A DNA stretch of 64,000 bases. Source: Faecalibacterium sp. I4-1-79. GTDB taxonomy: Bacteria > Bacillota > Clostridia > Oscillospirales > Ruminococcaceae. Positions 56,902 through 64,000 of this stretch are shown here, piece after piece (positions within the stretch are counted from its first letter, which is position 1; the number at the start of each line of letters is the position of its first letter). The notes under the pieces were generated by a model. The model was not told the DNA's origin. It ran no database searches and was given only the letters and a program-made list of their open reading frames with translations. A program made the position numbers and the translations under genes. The stretch is from NCBI RefSeq assembly GCF_023347235.1, contig NZ_CP094467.1, forward strand, positions 744,001 through 808,000. Reading direction: 5' to 3'.

Positions 56902-57297
56902 ATGCAGCTGACCGCAGCGCATCTGCGCTATCTGCTGGCCATCTACGAGGTAAGCCGCACCCATCTGGACATCAGCTCCCGCAGCATTGCGGAAAAGCTG
57001 GGGGTGACAAAGCCCTCGGTGGTGCGCATTTTGAACCTGCTCATGGAGCAGGGCATGATCGTAAAGGAGTACTACGGTAAAATTTACCTGACCGACCGCG
57101 GCATCTGGGTGGCAAAGCGGGTGCAGCAGGAGCTGGACGCCATTCTGGCGCACTTTCCGCCGGTGAGCGGGGAGCTGACGGACGAGGAAAAGTGGAGCGC
57201 CGCCCTTGCCATGACCAGCGCTTTGCCCCAGCGCCTTTTTACCGCCGACTATGAGCGGATGGTGGAAGAGGAGGAAACTCCCTCAGTCAAAGCCTGA
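56902..57297 (+). CDS. DtxR/MntR-family iron-dependent regulator, short (131 aa)
   Basis: MQLTAAHLRYLLAIYEVSRT, ISSRSIAEKLGVTKPSVVRI and GMIVKEYYGKIYLTDRGIWV are the winged helix and start of the dimer domain of DtxR regulators. The usual second metal-binding domain is reduced: the tail is short and lacks a clear His/Asp/Cys set. It is the obvious candidate to bind TAACTAAC sites before feoA and the DUF3793 gene. AGGAG before the ATG at 56902. Confidence 0.85.
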   Translation: MQLTAAHLRYLLAIYEVSRTHLDISSRSIAEKLGVTKPSVVRILNLLMEQGMIVKEYYGKIYLTDRGIWVAKRVQQELDAILAHFPPVSGELTDEEKWSAALAMTSALPQRLFTADYERMVEEEETPSVKA

Positions 57298-57960
57298 CGG
57301 CTTTGCCAGCTCCCTCCCAGAGGGAGCCTCTGGCGAAACCGGGCACTTTGCAGTTCAACCGGGAGGTGGGGACGATTGGGAATGCGCCGCGCTCCGCGGG
57401 GCAACTTTCTGCCTGCCAGCAGCGGGCAAGGACGCTCCGCTGGGCCAGAGGCAGGGAGGGGTGTTCCGACTCCCCCCTCCCTACCTCTGGACTCCACCCA
57501 CCCCGCAACGGGCCAAGGGCTGCTCGCCCTTGACAATCCTAAAGAAGAAGTCGAAGCACAAAAAAGCTAGCGCTGCGCCAGTCGGCGCTATCGCTTTAAC
57601 GCTTTTTTCGCTTCTCCATTTATAGCCCCTCAGTCGCTGCGCGACAGCTCCCCCAAGGGGGAGCGAGCGCGCCCGCAAGCTTTGCAGTTCAACCGGGAAC
57701 TTTCCCGCCATGCCAAGGGCTCCCCCTTTGGGGGAGCTGGCGCGCAGCGAGACTGAGAGGGCAAGCCTGCTGCCCCGCAGCGCCGCGCTTTCGCAGAAAG
57801 CGGCGCTGCAAATGCAGTTTCCCGTTACGACCCCTCCCGTGAAAATAGCGTTTGGAGCGGCCCGCAGGCCGCGACAAACGCGAAATTATAAATAATTTTT
57901 CCTCTGATGATGCGCAGAGCGCAGCGGAGCGCATTTCAAATCGTCCCGCCCCCGGCAAGG
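57298..57960. repeat. Block of dispersed palindromic repeats, R3
   Basis: Inverted relatives of R1 (57382-57507 and 57538-57632) and R2 (57755-57945). Starts directly after the regulator stop. No genes. Confidence 0.8.
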
Positions 57961-57963
57961 GCG

Positions 57964-58205
57964 ACTGTTCAAAAGTCCCCTATGACCCATAGAGTTTTGA
58001 AGAGTTACTTTTTCTGCGCCAAAACACGCAGGACGCTGCGCTTTTTGCCCTGACTCTTCAAAAGTAGCCAAAGTTTTGAAGAGTTGCAAACATAACGGAA
58101 CTACGTTACTTTTAGATGCTATTCAATATAAAAAAGTGGTAATAATGTCCGACTCTTCAAAAGTCCCTTTGTATCATAGGGCTTCGCCGCCTGTTTTGAA
58201 TAGTC
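57964..58205. repeat. Six alternating copies of ACTTTTGAAGAGT-like motif
   Basis: Copies near 57964, 57992, 58052, 58073, 58151 and 58192, alternating in direction (ACTCTTCAAAAGT and AGTTTTGAAGAGT). They can pair into hairpins or be binding sites; AT-rich sequence lies between copies 4 and 5. They lie at the 3' end of the RepA-like helicase gene. No gene in this stretch. Confidence 0.7.
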
Positions 58206-58215
58206 GCATTTGCGG

Positions 58216-59634
58216 TCAAAGCGGCAGCTGCGTCTGTTTGTTGAGGTTGATGATCTCAGCAGCAACAGCCGCCGGTTCAAGCTCTGGACGATGCCAGTAG
58301 ATCTTCTGGTTCGGCGGCTTTCCAACGCGCAACAGCTTCAAATCCAGCGCGATGCGTGCCCTGCGGATGGTACTGTCCGAGATATCCCGCTCGGCGCACA
58401 GGCGGTACACCTCGCCCGCCTCTACCCAGCCCACAAAGGACAGCTGCTTTTCCAGCGCCTCGATGGCGTTGGCAAGGGCGGCAGAGGGACGGCCATTGCC
58501 GGTGGCGGGGGTGCCCGCCTCCCGGATGATGGCGTCGGCGGTAAGGGTGCAGGGGCCGTCGTAGGCCACCGTGCCCTGCGGACAGATGCGGTAGCGCTGG
58601 CTTTCGCCGGGCTGACCAAGGCTGTTTTTGGCGTGGGCCACCACCCGCACCTCCGGGTGCTCCGGGTCCCGCCCGGCAATGAGGATGCTGCGGGCGGCGT
58701 TGCGGAAATCGCTGGAGCCAAGCAGACGGTCCAGTGCGCTGCACACCCCGGGGCCGGGCTTGCTCATGTGGCTGATGAGCAGCACCGCCATGTCCAGCTC
58801 CTTGGCAAGGGCACCCAGATGGTCCAGCAAGGGGCGCACCTGCTCGGCGCGGTTCATCTGCACCCCCTGCCCCAGATAGCTCTGGATGGGGTCGAACACC
58901 AGCAGCGCCGGGCGGTACACCCGGCACAGGGCGGCAAGCTCCTCGTCGCCCATGCTGTAACTGGCACCGTCCTGAAAGTACAGCCGGTCAAGGTCTGCCC
59001 CCATGGCCTCGGCGCGGGGACGCAGCACCTTGTTGGGGTCGTTCTCGGCGGTAAGGTAGAGCACGGTGGCGGGGGGCTGCGGCGGGGTGTCCGGCGCAAA
59101 GGCAGCGCCCCGGGTAAGCCGGGCGCACACATCCAGCGCAAGGCTGGTCTTGCCCGCAGCGGACACGCCGCCCAGAATGCTGATCATGCCCCGGGGCAGG
59201 TAGGGCTGCACCAGATAGGCGGCGCGCTCCGGCGCAAAGGCGCTGGCGGGACGGATGCGGAACCGCCCGCGCCCGGCCTTTTGTTTGGCTTCGGCTTCGG
59301 CGCGCTGCTCCTCGGCAAGGCCGGCCTGCACATACTGCTGGCGGGCGTTTGCCACAAAGCCCTCGATATCCTGCCCCATGCGCGCCCCGCAGTCGGTATA
59401 CCAGCTCTCCACCCGACCGGTGTCCCGCAGCTGACGGCTGTACAGCTGCCCCCGCAGCAGCCGCAGGGCTTCCTCGCGGCGGTCTTTGTCCAGTGTATAC
59501 ACCAGCGTGGCGGTGTAATCGCTGAGCAATTGGGCATCCGGCGCGTGCTCCAGATGCTGGCACAGCTCCGTCCAAACCTCGTGCTGGACGGCCTGCGCCT
59601 TGTCGTAGGCGGTACGGTACTTGTTTGCGTCCAT
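58216..59634 (-). CDS. RepA-like RecA-fold ATPase/helicase (472 aa)
   Basis: An N-terminal helical part of 120 residues precedes a RecA-like ATPase: GGVSAAGKTSLALDVCARLT (Walker A, about 155), VLYLTAENDPNKVLRPRAEA, PALLVFDPIQSYLGQGVQMN (Walker B) and ELDMAVLLISHMSKPGPGVC, as in AAA_25/RepA proteins of plasmids and phages. A winged-helix-like end (ERDISDSTIRRARIALDLKL) may bind DNA. Probably replication of a former plasmid or prophage, or a chromosomal relative. AAGGAGG before the ATG. Iteron-like repeats adjoin its end. Confidence 0.85.
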   Translation of the reverse strand: MDANKYRTAYDKAQAVQHEVWTELCQHLEHAPDAQLLSDYTATLVYTLDKDRREEALRLLRGQLYSRQLRDTGRVESWYTDCGARMGQDIEGFVANARQQYVQAGLAEEQRAEAEAKQKAGRGRFRIRPASAFAPERAAYLVQPYLPRGMISILGGVSAAGKTSLALDVCARLTRGAAFAPDTPPQPPATVLYLTAENDPNKVLRPRAEAMGADLDRLYFQDGASYSMGDEELAALCRVYRPALLVFDPIQSYLGQGVQMNRAEQVRPLLDHLGALAKELDMAVLLISHMSKPGPGVCSALDRLLGSSDFRNAARSILIAGRDPEHPEVRVVAHAKNSLGQPGESQRYRICPQGTVAYDGPCTLTADAIIREAGTPATGNGRPSAALANAIEALEKQLSFVGWVEAGEVYRLCAERDISDSTIRRARIALDLKLLRVGKPPNQKIYWHRPELEPAAVAAEIINLNKQTQLPL

Positions 59635-59639
59635 GTAAA

Positions 59640-59903
59640 AAAACCTCCTTCGGACATAAAGTATCTACCCTTATCCTAAGGCGATGGACGCGGAAAAACC
59701 AGTGTGTACTTTTTGGGAGCCAGAGCGTATTATCGCACACGAGATATACGAAACGTAAACACAAGCGCGGCAGCTGTAAACTAAAAACCAACGCAGCAGC
59801 GCACAACAACCTCCGCCGCACGGGAAAAATCTGCCAAAAGCTGGCAAAGTATTTTCCCCCGCGTAATCCACCGAAAACGTGCGATTTTTGGGGGAGAGAC
59901 AGC
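59640..59903. other. Intergenic region without features
   Basis: AC-rich sequence upstream of the helicase gene; no gene, repeat or clear promoter seen. Confidence 0.5.
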
Positions 59904-59938
59904 AAAAACCGGACAGCCCGCGGGCTGCCCGGTTTTTG
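59904..59938 (-). terminator. Terminator of the SGNH hydrolase gene
   Basis: AAAAACCGG-CAGCCCG palindrome with the complementary CGGGCTG-CCGGTTTTT; T-runs on both strands, ten bases after the stop. Confidence 0.85.
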
Positions 59939-59947
59939 CGTATCCTT

Positions 59948-61000
59948 TTATTTCTTAACCGCCCGCAGGATGCGGTTGGCGATGTACTTATGCCCGCTCA
60001 CGGTGGGGTGGGCATCGGTGGCGGTCATGGCAAAGGGGATGGGCACATAGGTCACGTTCTCGTTCTGGGCGGCAAGGCTCTTGCCAAGGGCGTTCAGCCG
60101 CCGGAACAGCTGCGTCCACTCCGGCAGTAGAGGCACGGGGTTGGTGTAGCCTACAAGGATGATCTGCGCGTCCGGGTTCAGCGCCCGCAGCTGGGCCACC
60201 ACCTGCGGCATGTTGACGGCGGCGTCCTGATACGCCTGCTCGCAGATAGCGTCGGTGCCGCCGCCCAGCAAAAGCTGGGTAGTGGCTTTGCGCTCCTCGC
60301 GGGTAAGCCGCAGGCGGGAAAGGCCGCTGTTCAGCCGCTGCAAATTCTCAAAGCTGGGGGTACGCAGCACGCCGCTGACGAGGGTGGCTACCAGCTGCTC
60401 GCTTTTCCAGTTGGTGGCGTTGCCCAGCGCCACAAGGGCGGGTACCAGCGCATCGTTGGAGCCGACCTGCACGCTGATGATATCCGCACGCCGGATATAG
60501 TCCAGCATCTGGGGGTAGACGTAGTAGGTGCCCGCCTGCTGGTTCATCTGGGGCATTGCACCGGTGCGCAGCATATCCACAAGGTCGCCGGTGGTCAGCC
60601 CGGGCAGGCCGAGATCGATGGCGTGCTGACGGTCCAGTCCAAGCCCCTTGCCCACCAGCGAAACATAGCACTGCTCCGGGTAACCCTCAAAGTTTGCGGC
60701 CACGTCCATGCCGATGGCGGCTTCGGTGTACTTGAAATCCGGCAGACCTACGCCGGAAACGATGCTGTCGCCCAGCGCCACATAGGTGCGCTGAGGGTCA
60801 GCAGCAGGGGGTTCTGCGTCTGGGGCGGGCTGGGCAGTCTCCGCTGTCGGGGACGGAACATCCGCAGGGGCGGTCTGCACCTGCGCGGCGGGGGCATCCT
60901 CCGGCGGTAGGGCATCGGGCTGCTGGGCGAAGGCGGGCACAGCCAGCAGCACCAGCGCAGCGGCGCTGCACAGCCATGCGGCAAAACGGGGATGGTTCAT
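59948..61000 (-). CDS. Secreted SGNH/GDSL hydrolase (350 aa)
   Basis: A signal peptide (MNHPRFAAWLCSAAALVLLA, cut near AFAQQ) leads to a Pro/Ala/Glu linker, then the SGNH core: YVALGDSIVSGVGLP (nucleophile Ser), VQVGSNDALVPALV (block with Asn) and DAHPTVSGHKYIANRIL (Asp and His). Such enzymes cut esters on sugars, lipids or wall polymers outside the cell. AAGGGACC before the ATG at 61000. Followed by its own terminator; 33 bases from the ligase gene upstream, so they may share a transcript. Confidence 0.9.
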   Translation of the reverse strand: MNHPRFAAWLCSAAALVLLAVPAFAQQPDALPPEDAPAAQVQTAPADVPSPTAETAQPAPDAEPPAADPQRTYVALGDSIVSGVGLPDFKYTEAAIGMDVAANFEGYPEQCYVSLVGKGLGLDRQHAIDLGLPGLTTGDLVDMLRTGAMPQMNQQAGTYYVYPQMLDYIRRADIISVQVGSNDALVPALVALGNATNWKSEQLVATLVSGVLRTPSFENLQRLNSGLSRLRLTREERKATTQLLLGGGTDAICEQAYQDAAVNMPQVVAQLRALNPDAQIILVGYTNPVPLLPEWTQLFRRLNALGKSLAAQNENVTYVPIPFAMTATDAHPTVSGHKYIANRILRAVKK

Positions 61001-61033
61001 GGATGGTCCCTTCTTTCTCAAGGGAAGGCGGGT

Positions 61034-62761
61034 TTACCCCAGCTCCTCTTCCAGTTTGCGGTAGTCGGCCTTGCCGGCGGGGGTCATGGGCATTTCGGCG
61101 ATGATCTTATAGGCCGAGGATGCGGGCTGCACATACTCCGGCAGCTCCTCGCGGCACAGCTGGCGCAGCTCCCGCAGGATCTGGCGCTTTTTGCCGGTGG
61201 CGGCAGGGTCCAGCACCACAAAAACGAAGGGCAGACGTCCCTGGGTGTGGTCGGTATCGGCGCAGCCCACCACGCAGCACTGCTGCACGGCAGGGTGGCG
61301 GCTGATGACGTTTTCGATCATGGAGGGGAACACCTTGAAGCCGTCGTGCCGGATGATGATGCGCTTGATGCGGGCATCCAGATACACAAAGCCGTCCTCG
61401 TCCATGGAACCGATATCGCCGGTGTGCGCCCACAGCTGGCCGTCGGCGTGGCGGCGCAGCAGATAGGCGGTCTCCTCGGGCTTGTTGTAGTAGCCCTTCA
61501 TGGCGGTGGGGGTGCAGATGCAGATCTCGCCGCGCTGACCGATGGGCAGCTCGGTCTCGGTGCCCGGCTCGAAAATGGAGACCACCGTGTTGACCATGGG
61601 GATGCCCACGCTGCCGGGCTTTGTCACGTTACCGGCGGCAATGGTAGCTGCCGAGGATACCTCGGTCATGCCATAGCCCTTTGCCAGCGGGTACTCCACC
61701 CCGTGGGCTTTGAGGAACTGGTTCACCGTCTGCTCCGCGCCCAGCGAGAGGGAGTCGCCGCCGGCGGCGTAGTTGCGGATGAAGGAGAGGTCTTTGTTTT
61801 TCAGCAGCGGGTCAGCAGCCAGCTGCTGGTAGTGGGTGGGCACGCCGAACATGTGCGCGGGCTTGTACTTCCACACCAGCGCGCCCAGCTTTTCCGGGTC
61901 CAGATTAGGGATGATGATGATATGCAGCCCCATGACCAGCGGCATGTGGATGCCGCAGCTGTAACCGTAGGCGATGAAGGGCGGCATCACGTTCAGCATC
62001 TTCTGTCCGCGATGGAACAGGCGGCTCTGGGCGGCAAACTCCTGCGCAAGGGCGTTGAAGCAGTAGTCGGTCAGCATAACGCCCTTGGGCGAGCCGGTAG
62101 TGCCGCCGGTGTGCACCACCACGCAGGTGTGCTGAGGGTCGTAGGGCACGGCGGCGGGGCTGTGCCCCTTGCCTGCGGCGATAAAGTCCTTCCAGCGCAG
62201 CACGTTGGAGGCGTAGCGGTTTTTATCCGGGTTGGTCAGCTTGTAGCCCACGGCCTTGGCCAGCGGCAGGCTGTCGGCGGGGCTGAGCACCACCACCCGC
62301 TCCACGCTGGTGCGCTTTGCAGCCTGATGGCAGCGGGGGTACACCACGTTCAGGCAGATGAGCAGGCGGGACTCCACCTCCTCGATGTACTCCCGGATGC
62401 CCTCAGTGCTGTACCGGGGGTCCACCAGATTCAGGGTAGCGCCCAGCAGGTCGGCGGCGTAGAAGGCGTAGACCACCTCCGGGGTCATCACGCTGACCAC
62501 CGTGATGATATCGCCCTTTTTCACCCCCAGCGCCTGCAGGGCGGCGGCGGTCTTTTTGACCTGCACGATCAGGTCGGCATAGCTGAACTTGCGTCCGTAG
62601 TATTCCAGCGCGGTGTCGCCCAGATGCCGCTCGTTGTTGCGGCAGACCAGCTCAAAGGCCGAGCACTCCGGCACGGTCTGGTGGATGTACTTTTCCTCAT
62701 AATACTTCAGCCAAGGCTTTGCCTTGGAGGCATAGACCGGCTGCTTGGTGGTTTCCGTCAT
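61034..62761 (-). CDS. AMP-dependent acyl-CoA synthetase/ligase (575 aa)
   Basis: Core motifs of the ANL superfamily are all seen: VVVHTGGTTGSPKGVMLTDY (P-loop), KGYGMTEVSSAATIAAG (substrate loop), WAHTGDIGSMDEDGFVYLDA and IKRIIIRHDGFKVFPSMIEN, then AGKADYRKLEEELG with the late catalytic Lys. It joins a carboxylic acid to CoA or a carrier through an acyl-adenylate. The acid cannot be told. The ATG at 62761 is chosen; the frame is open further up through a leader with a terminator. Neighbour: a secreted hydrolase. Confidence 0.93.
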   Translation of the reverse strand: MTETTKQPVYASKAKPWLKYYEEKYIHQTVPECSAFELVCRNNERHLGDTALEYYGRKFSYADLIVQVKKTAAALQALGVKKGDIITVVSVMTPEVVYAFYAADLLGATLNLVDPRYSTEGIREYIEEVESRLLICLNVVYPRCHQAAKRTSVERVVVLSPADSLPLAKAVGYKLTNPDKNRYASNVLRWKDFIAAGKGHSPAAVPYDPQHTCVVVHTGGTTGSPKGVMLTDYCFNALAQEFAAQSRLFHRGQKMLNVMPPFIAYGYSCGIHMPLVMGLHIIIIPNLDPEKLGALVWKYKPAHMFGVPTHYQQLAADPLLKNKDLSFIRNYAAGGDSLSLGAEQTVNQFLKAHGVEYPLAKGYGMTEVSSAATIAAGNVTKPGSVGIPMVNTVVSIFEPGTETELPIGQRGEICICTPTAMKGYYNKPEETAYLLRRHADGQLWAHTGDIGSMDEDGFVYLDARIKRIIIRHDGFKVFPSMIENVISRHPAVQQCCVVGCADTDHTQGRLPFVFVVLDPAATGKKRQILRELRQLCREELPEYVQPASSAYKIIAEMPMTPAGKADYRKLEEELG

Positions 62762-62838
62762 AGGATCAAAACCTTTCTTCACTTTTTTCTTCTTTTCTCT
62801 TTTCAGGTCTGCTGCCCGGCGCAGCGTCTGCGGCAGAC

Positions 62839-62872
62839 AAAAAAGGCAGCTTGCCATAGTGGAAAGCTGCCG
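62839..62872 (-). terminator. Terminator in the ligase leader (attenuator candidate)
   Basis: Minus strand: GGCAGCTT/AAGCTGCC around an 11-base loop followed by TTTTTT (62839-62844). It lies between the promoter (62914-62942) and the start of the ligase at 62761. Confidence 0.75.
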
Positions 62873-62913
62873 GGATGCTGCTGCATCAGAGAAGGCAAAA
62901 CCTCTCATTCAAT

Positions 62914-62942
62914 ATTGTAGTAGAACCGCAGGGGAAAGTCAA
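62914..62942 (-). promoter_or_regulatory. Promoter of the ligase gene
   Basis: Minus strand: TTGACT (62937-62942), 17-bp spacer, TACAAT (62914-62919). Confidence 0.75.
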
Positions 62943-62971
62943 TAAACAAACCGTGCAACCGTGAAAAAGGG

Positions 62972-63128
62972 AAAGGGGCTGTTGCAAAATAAAAATGCGA
63001 TAGCAACTTGCACAAAGAAATAGTGCAAAAACAGAAACCCGGAACCCTTTTTGAGTCGTTTTGACCCTGAAAAGGTTCCGGGTTTTGTGCATGATTTTTT
63101 CAGAGAGCTATTTTGCAACAGCCCCTTT
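62972..63128. repeat. MITE-like inverted-repeat element, 157 bp
   Basis: Perfect 19-bp terminal inverted repeats (AAAGGGGCTGTTGCAAAAT). Inside is a second palindrome, ACCCGGAACC/GGTTCCGGGT. The ends resemble those of IS6/IS1182-type insertion sequences. No clear target duplication. A shorter relative is at 25978-26022. Confidence 0.75.
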
Positions 63129-63135
63129 TGACTAC

Positions 63136-63353
63136 TTATTCATTTTTGGACTGGTTTTGCTTCGCTTCTTTATATGTATGGTACATCATAAGCCTTGCGT
63201 CCGGGTCTGCACCACCCGCAAGCAATTCCTCTTTGGTTTTTGTTTTCGGCTGACTCTTTTTGCCGCAGCCAGTTATACCAATCACCGCCGAAACCAGCAA
63301 GGTACTGCCGATACCTTAAAAAAACTCCGGCGGCTGACATTTCGTTCGTCCAT
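63136..63353 (-). pseudogene. Small Tat/lipoprotein gene, frameshifted
   Basis: From the ATG at 63353 it reads MDERNVSRRSFFKVSAV, a twin-arginine signal, then PCWFRR and stop. One frame over, from about 63300, the expected signal continues LLVSAVIGITGCGKKS with a lipobox Cys, then a short charged chain (KEELLAGGADPDARLMMYHT) to a stop at 63136. A single missing base near 63298-63308 explains it. It lies 12 bases after the NPCBM-like lipoprotein gene. Confidence 0.7.
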
Positions 63354-63365
63354 CGTTTTATAACG

Positions 63366-63965
63366 TTACGACCACAGCTTTGCGTCCGCCATGATGAGCG
63401 CACCATCATTGCCATCCGGACCCTCGCCGATGGAATTTCCTGTATGGACATACACTTCCAATTTGATATATTCTGCGTCCGCAATATTTGCTTCAAAGTC
63501 GATTACCGAAGATTTTTTCTTCACGAACTCCGAAGTTGCTACAAGCTTATCATCTGCATACACTTTAATATAAGCGTTTCCGTCCTTATTCATCAGCTTG
63601 TGCGGTGCCAGCTTCATGGTCAGCTTCTTATATTTTTTGGATACACGATACTCTGCAAAACCGTACCCATATCCATTCGAGGTATAACTCTTCAAGAAAT
63701 CCCACTCGGATCCGTTCGAAAATGCACAAACCATATAGTTGACCGCTTTGGAGTAACTGTTTCCGGAGACATCCTCTGGTTCTACGCCGTTGTTCCATTC
63801 CAAATGTCCGGTGAACGCATCCAGCGATGCCAATGAAACCGAGCCATCGCCTTTATTCTGTTCCGGCCCAGGCACCGGGCCACAACCCGTCAAAGCACCC
63901 GCTGCGCCCACAAGAGCCGCCGCACCCATAACCTGCAAAAACTTTCTGCGCTCCATTTTTTTCAT
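63366..63965 (-). CDS. Tat/lipoprotein-type secreted protein with NPCBM-like domain (199 aa)
   Basis: MKKMERRKFLQVMGAAALVG has a twin-arginine motif and ends in a lipobox with Cys28 (GALTGCG). The mature part (FTGHLEWNNGVEPEDVSGNS, YKKLTMKLAPHKLMNKDGN, YIKVYADDKLVATSEFV and the closing IKLEVYVHTGNSIGEGPDGN) has the pattern of NPCBM/NEW2 carbohydrate-binding modules. It is likely a surface lipoprotein that binds glycan. AGGAGG seven bases before the ATG at 63965. Confidence 0.88.
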   Translation of the reverse strand: MKKMERRKFLQVMGAAALVGAAGALTGCGPVPGPEQNKGDGSVSLASLDAFTGHLEWNNGVEPEDVSGNSYSKAVNYMVCAFSNGSEWDFLKSYTSNGYGYGFAEYRVSKKYKKLTMKLAPHKLMNKDGNAYIKVYADDKLVATSEFVKKKSSVIDFEANIADAEYIKLEVYVHTGNSIGEGPDGNDGALIMADAKLWS

Positions 63966-64000
63966 CGTACTGCCTCCTTGTTATTAATTATGTCCTCCAA

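Overview
The window looks like chromosome of a gut Oscillospiraceae/Ruminococcaceae bacterium, most likely a Faecalibacterium. The grounds are strong AGGAGG ribosome binding sites, high GC in the right third, dispersed GC-rich palindromic repeats of the kind I associate with Faecalibacterium (around 50.6-51.3, 52.9-53.5 and 57.3-58.0 kb), a FeoA-FeoA-FeoB-FeoB-associated cluster and rhamnose-polymer genes. The assignment rests on reading alone; no database search was run.

Layout. 0-2.2 kb: two secreted proteins and an ECF sigma/anti-sigma pair, all on the minus strand. 2.6-24.5 kb: one minus-strand run of about 25 tightly packed genes that resemble the immunity side of polymorphic-toxin systems (DUF3885, SF0329-like, CbrC, DUF4259, DUF6881, DUF4241, DUF5713, DUF2004, DUF2262, Imm17-like, ankyrin and LRR/NTF2 proteins, zinc-ribbon proteins). 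A 2072-residue protein in the run strings together DUF2185, SMI1/KNR4, DUF4261, SUFU and DUF4253 domains. No toxin gene is seen, so this reads as an immunity-only defence island. One promoter and a terminator-like leader precede it at 24.49-24.72 kb.

24.7-26.4 kb: a truncated DUF1273/SLOG gene, a DUF975 membrane protein and a lysine-rich coiled-coil protein. 26.59-33.09 kb: a complete mobilizable element of Tn4451 type with 20-bp inverted ends, a MobV-type oriT, a VOC (glyoxalase/bleomycin-resistance fold) gene, an XRE regulator, a broken DUF3781 gene, a Cys-rich protein, a short RepA, a MobV relaxase and a large serine recombinase. 33.2-40.9 kb: control genes of a second integrative element or prophage remnant: XRE, a frameshifted S24 repressor, ImmA/IrrE protease, a sigma-like regulator, MazF/PemK, a ParB-like protein, excisionase and tyrosine integrase. 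It ends at a complete tRNA-Leu(CAA). To the right of that tRNA lie a second tRNA 5' half and the remains of what looks like the native tRNA-Leu, each broken at the anticodon loop. Everything from the sigma locus or beyond to 40.9 kb may therefore be one island inserted in a tRNA gene; this is inference, because the left end is not in the window.

41.5-64 kb is ordinary host chromosome: a SpoIID/LytB-like protein, glycosyltransferases with dTDP-rhamnose genes (rfbA, rfbD, rfbB; no rfbC), a uridine-kinase-like protein, a DUF3793 protein, the feo operon with a DtxR-type regulator and matching TAACTAAC operators, a RepA-like helicase, an SGNH hydrolase, an acyl-CoA-synthetase-like ligase with a terminator in its leader, and Tat/lipoprotein-type secreted proteins, one of them frameshifted. 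Two about 160-bp MITE-like inverted-repeat elements sit at 56.6 and 63.0 kb.
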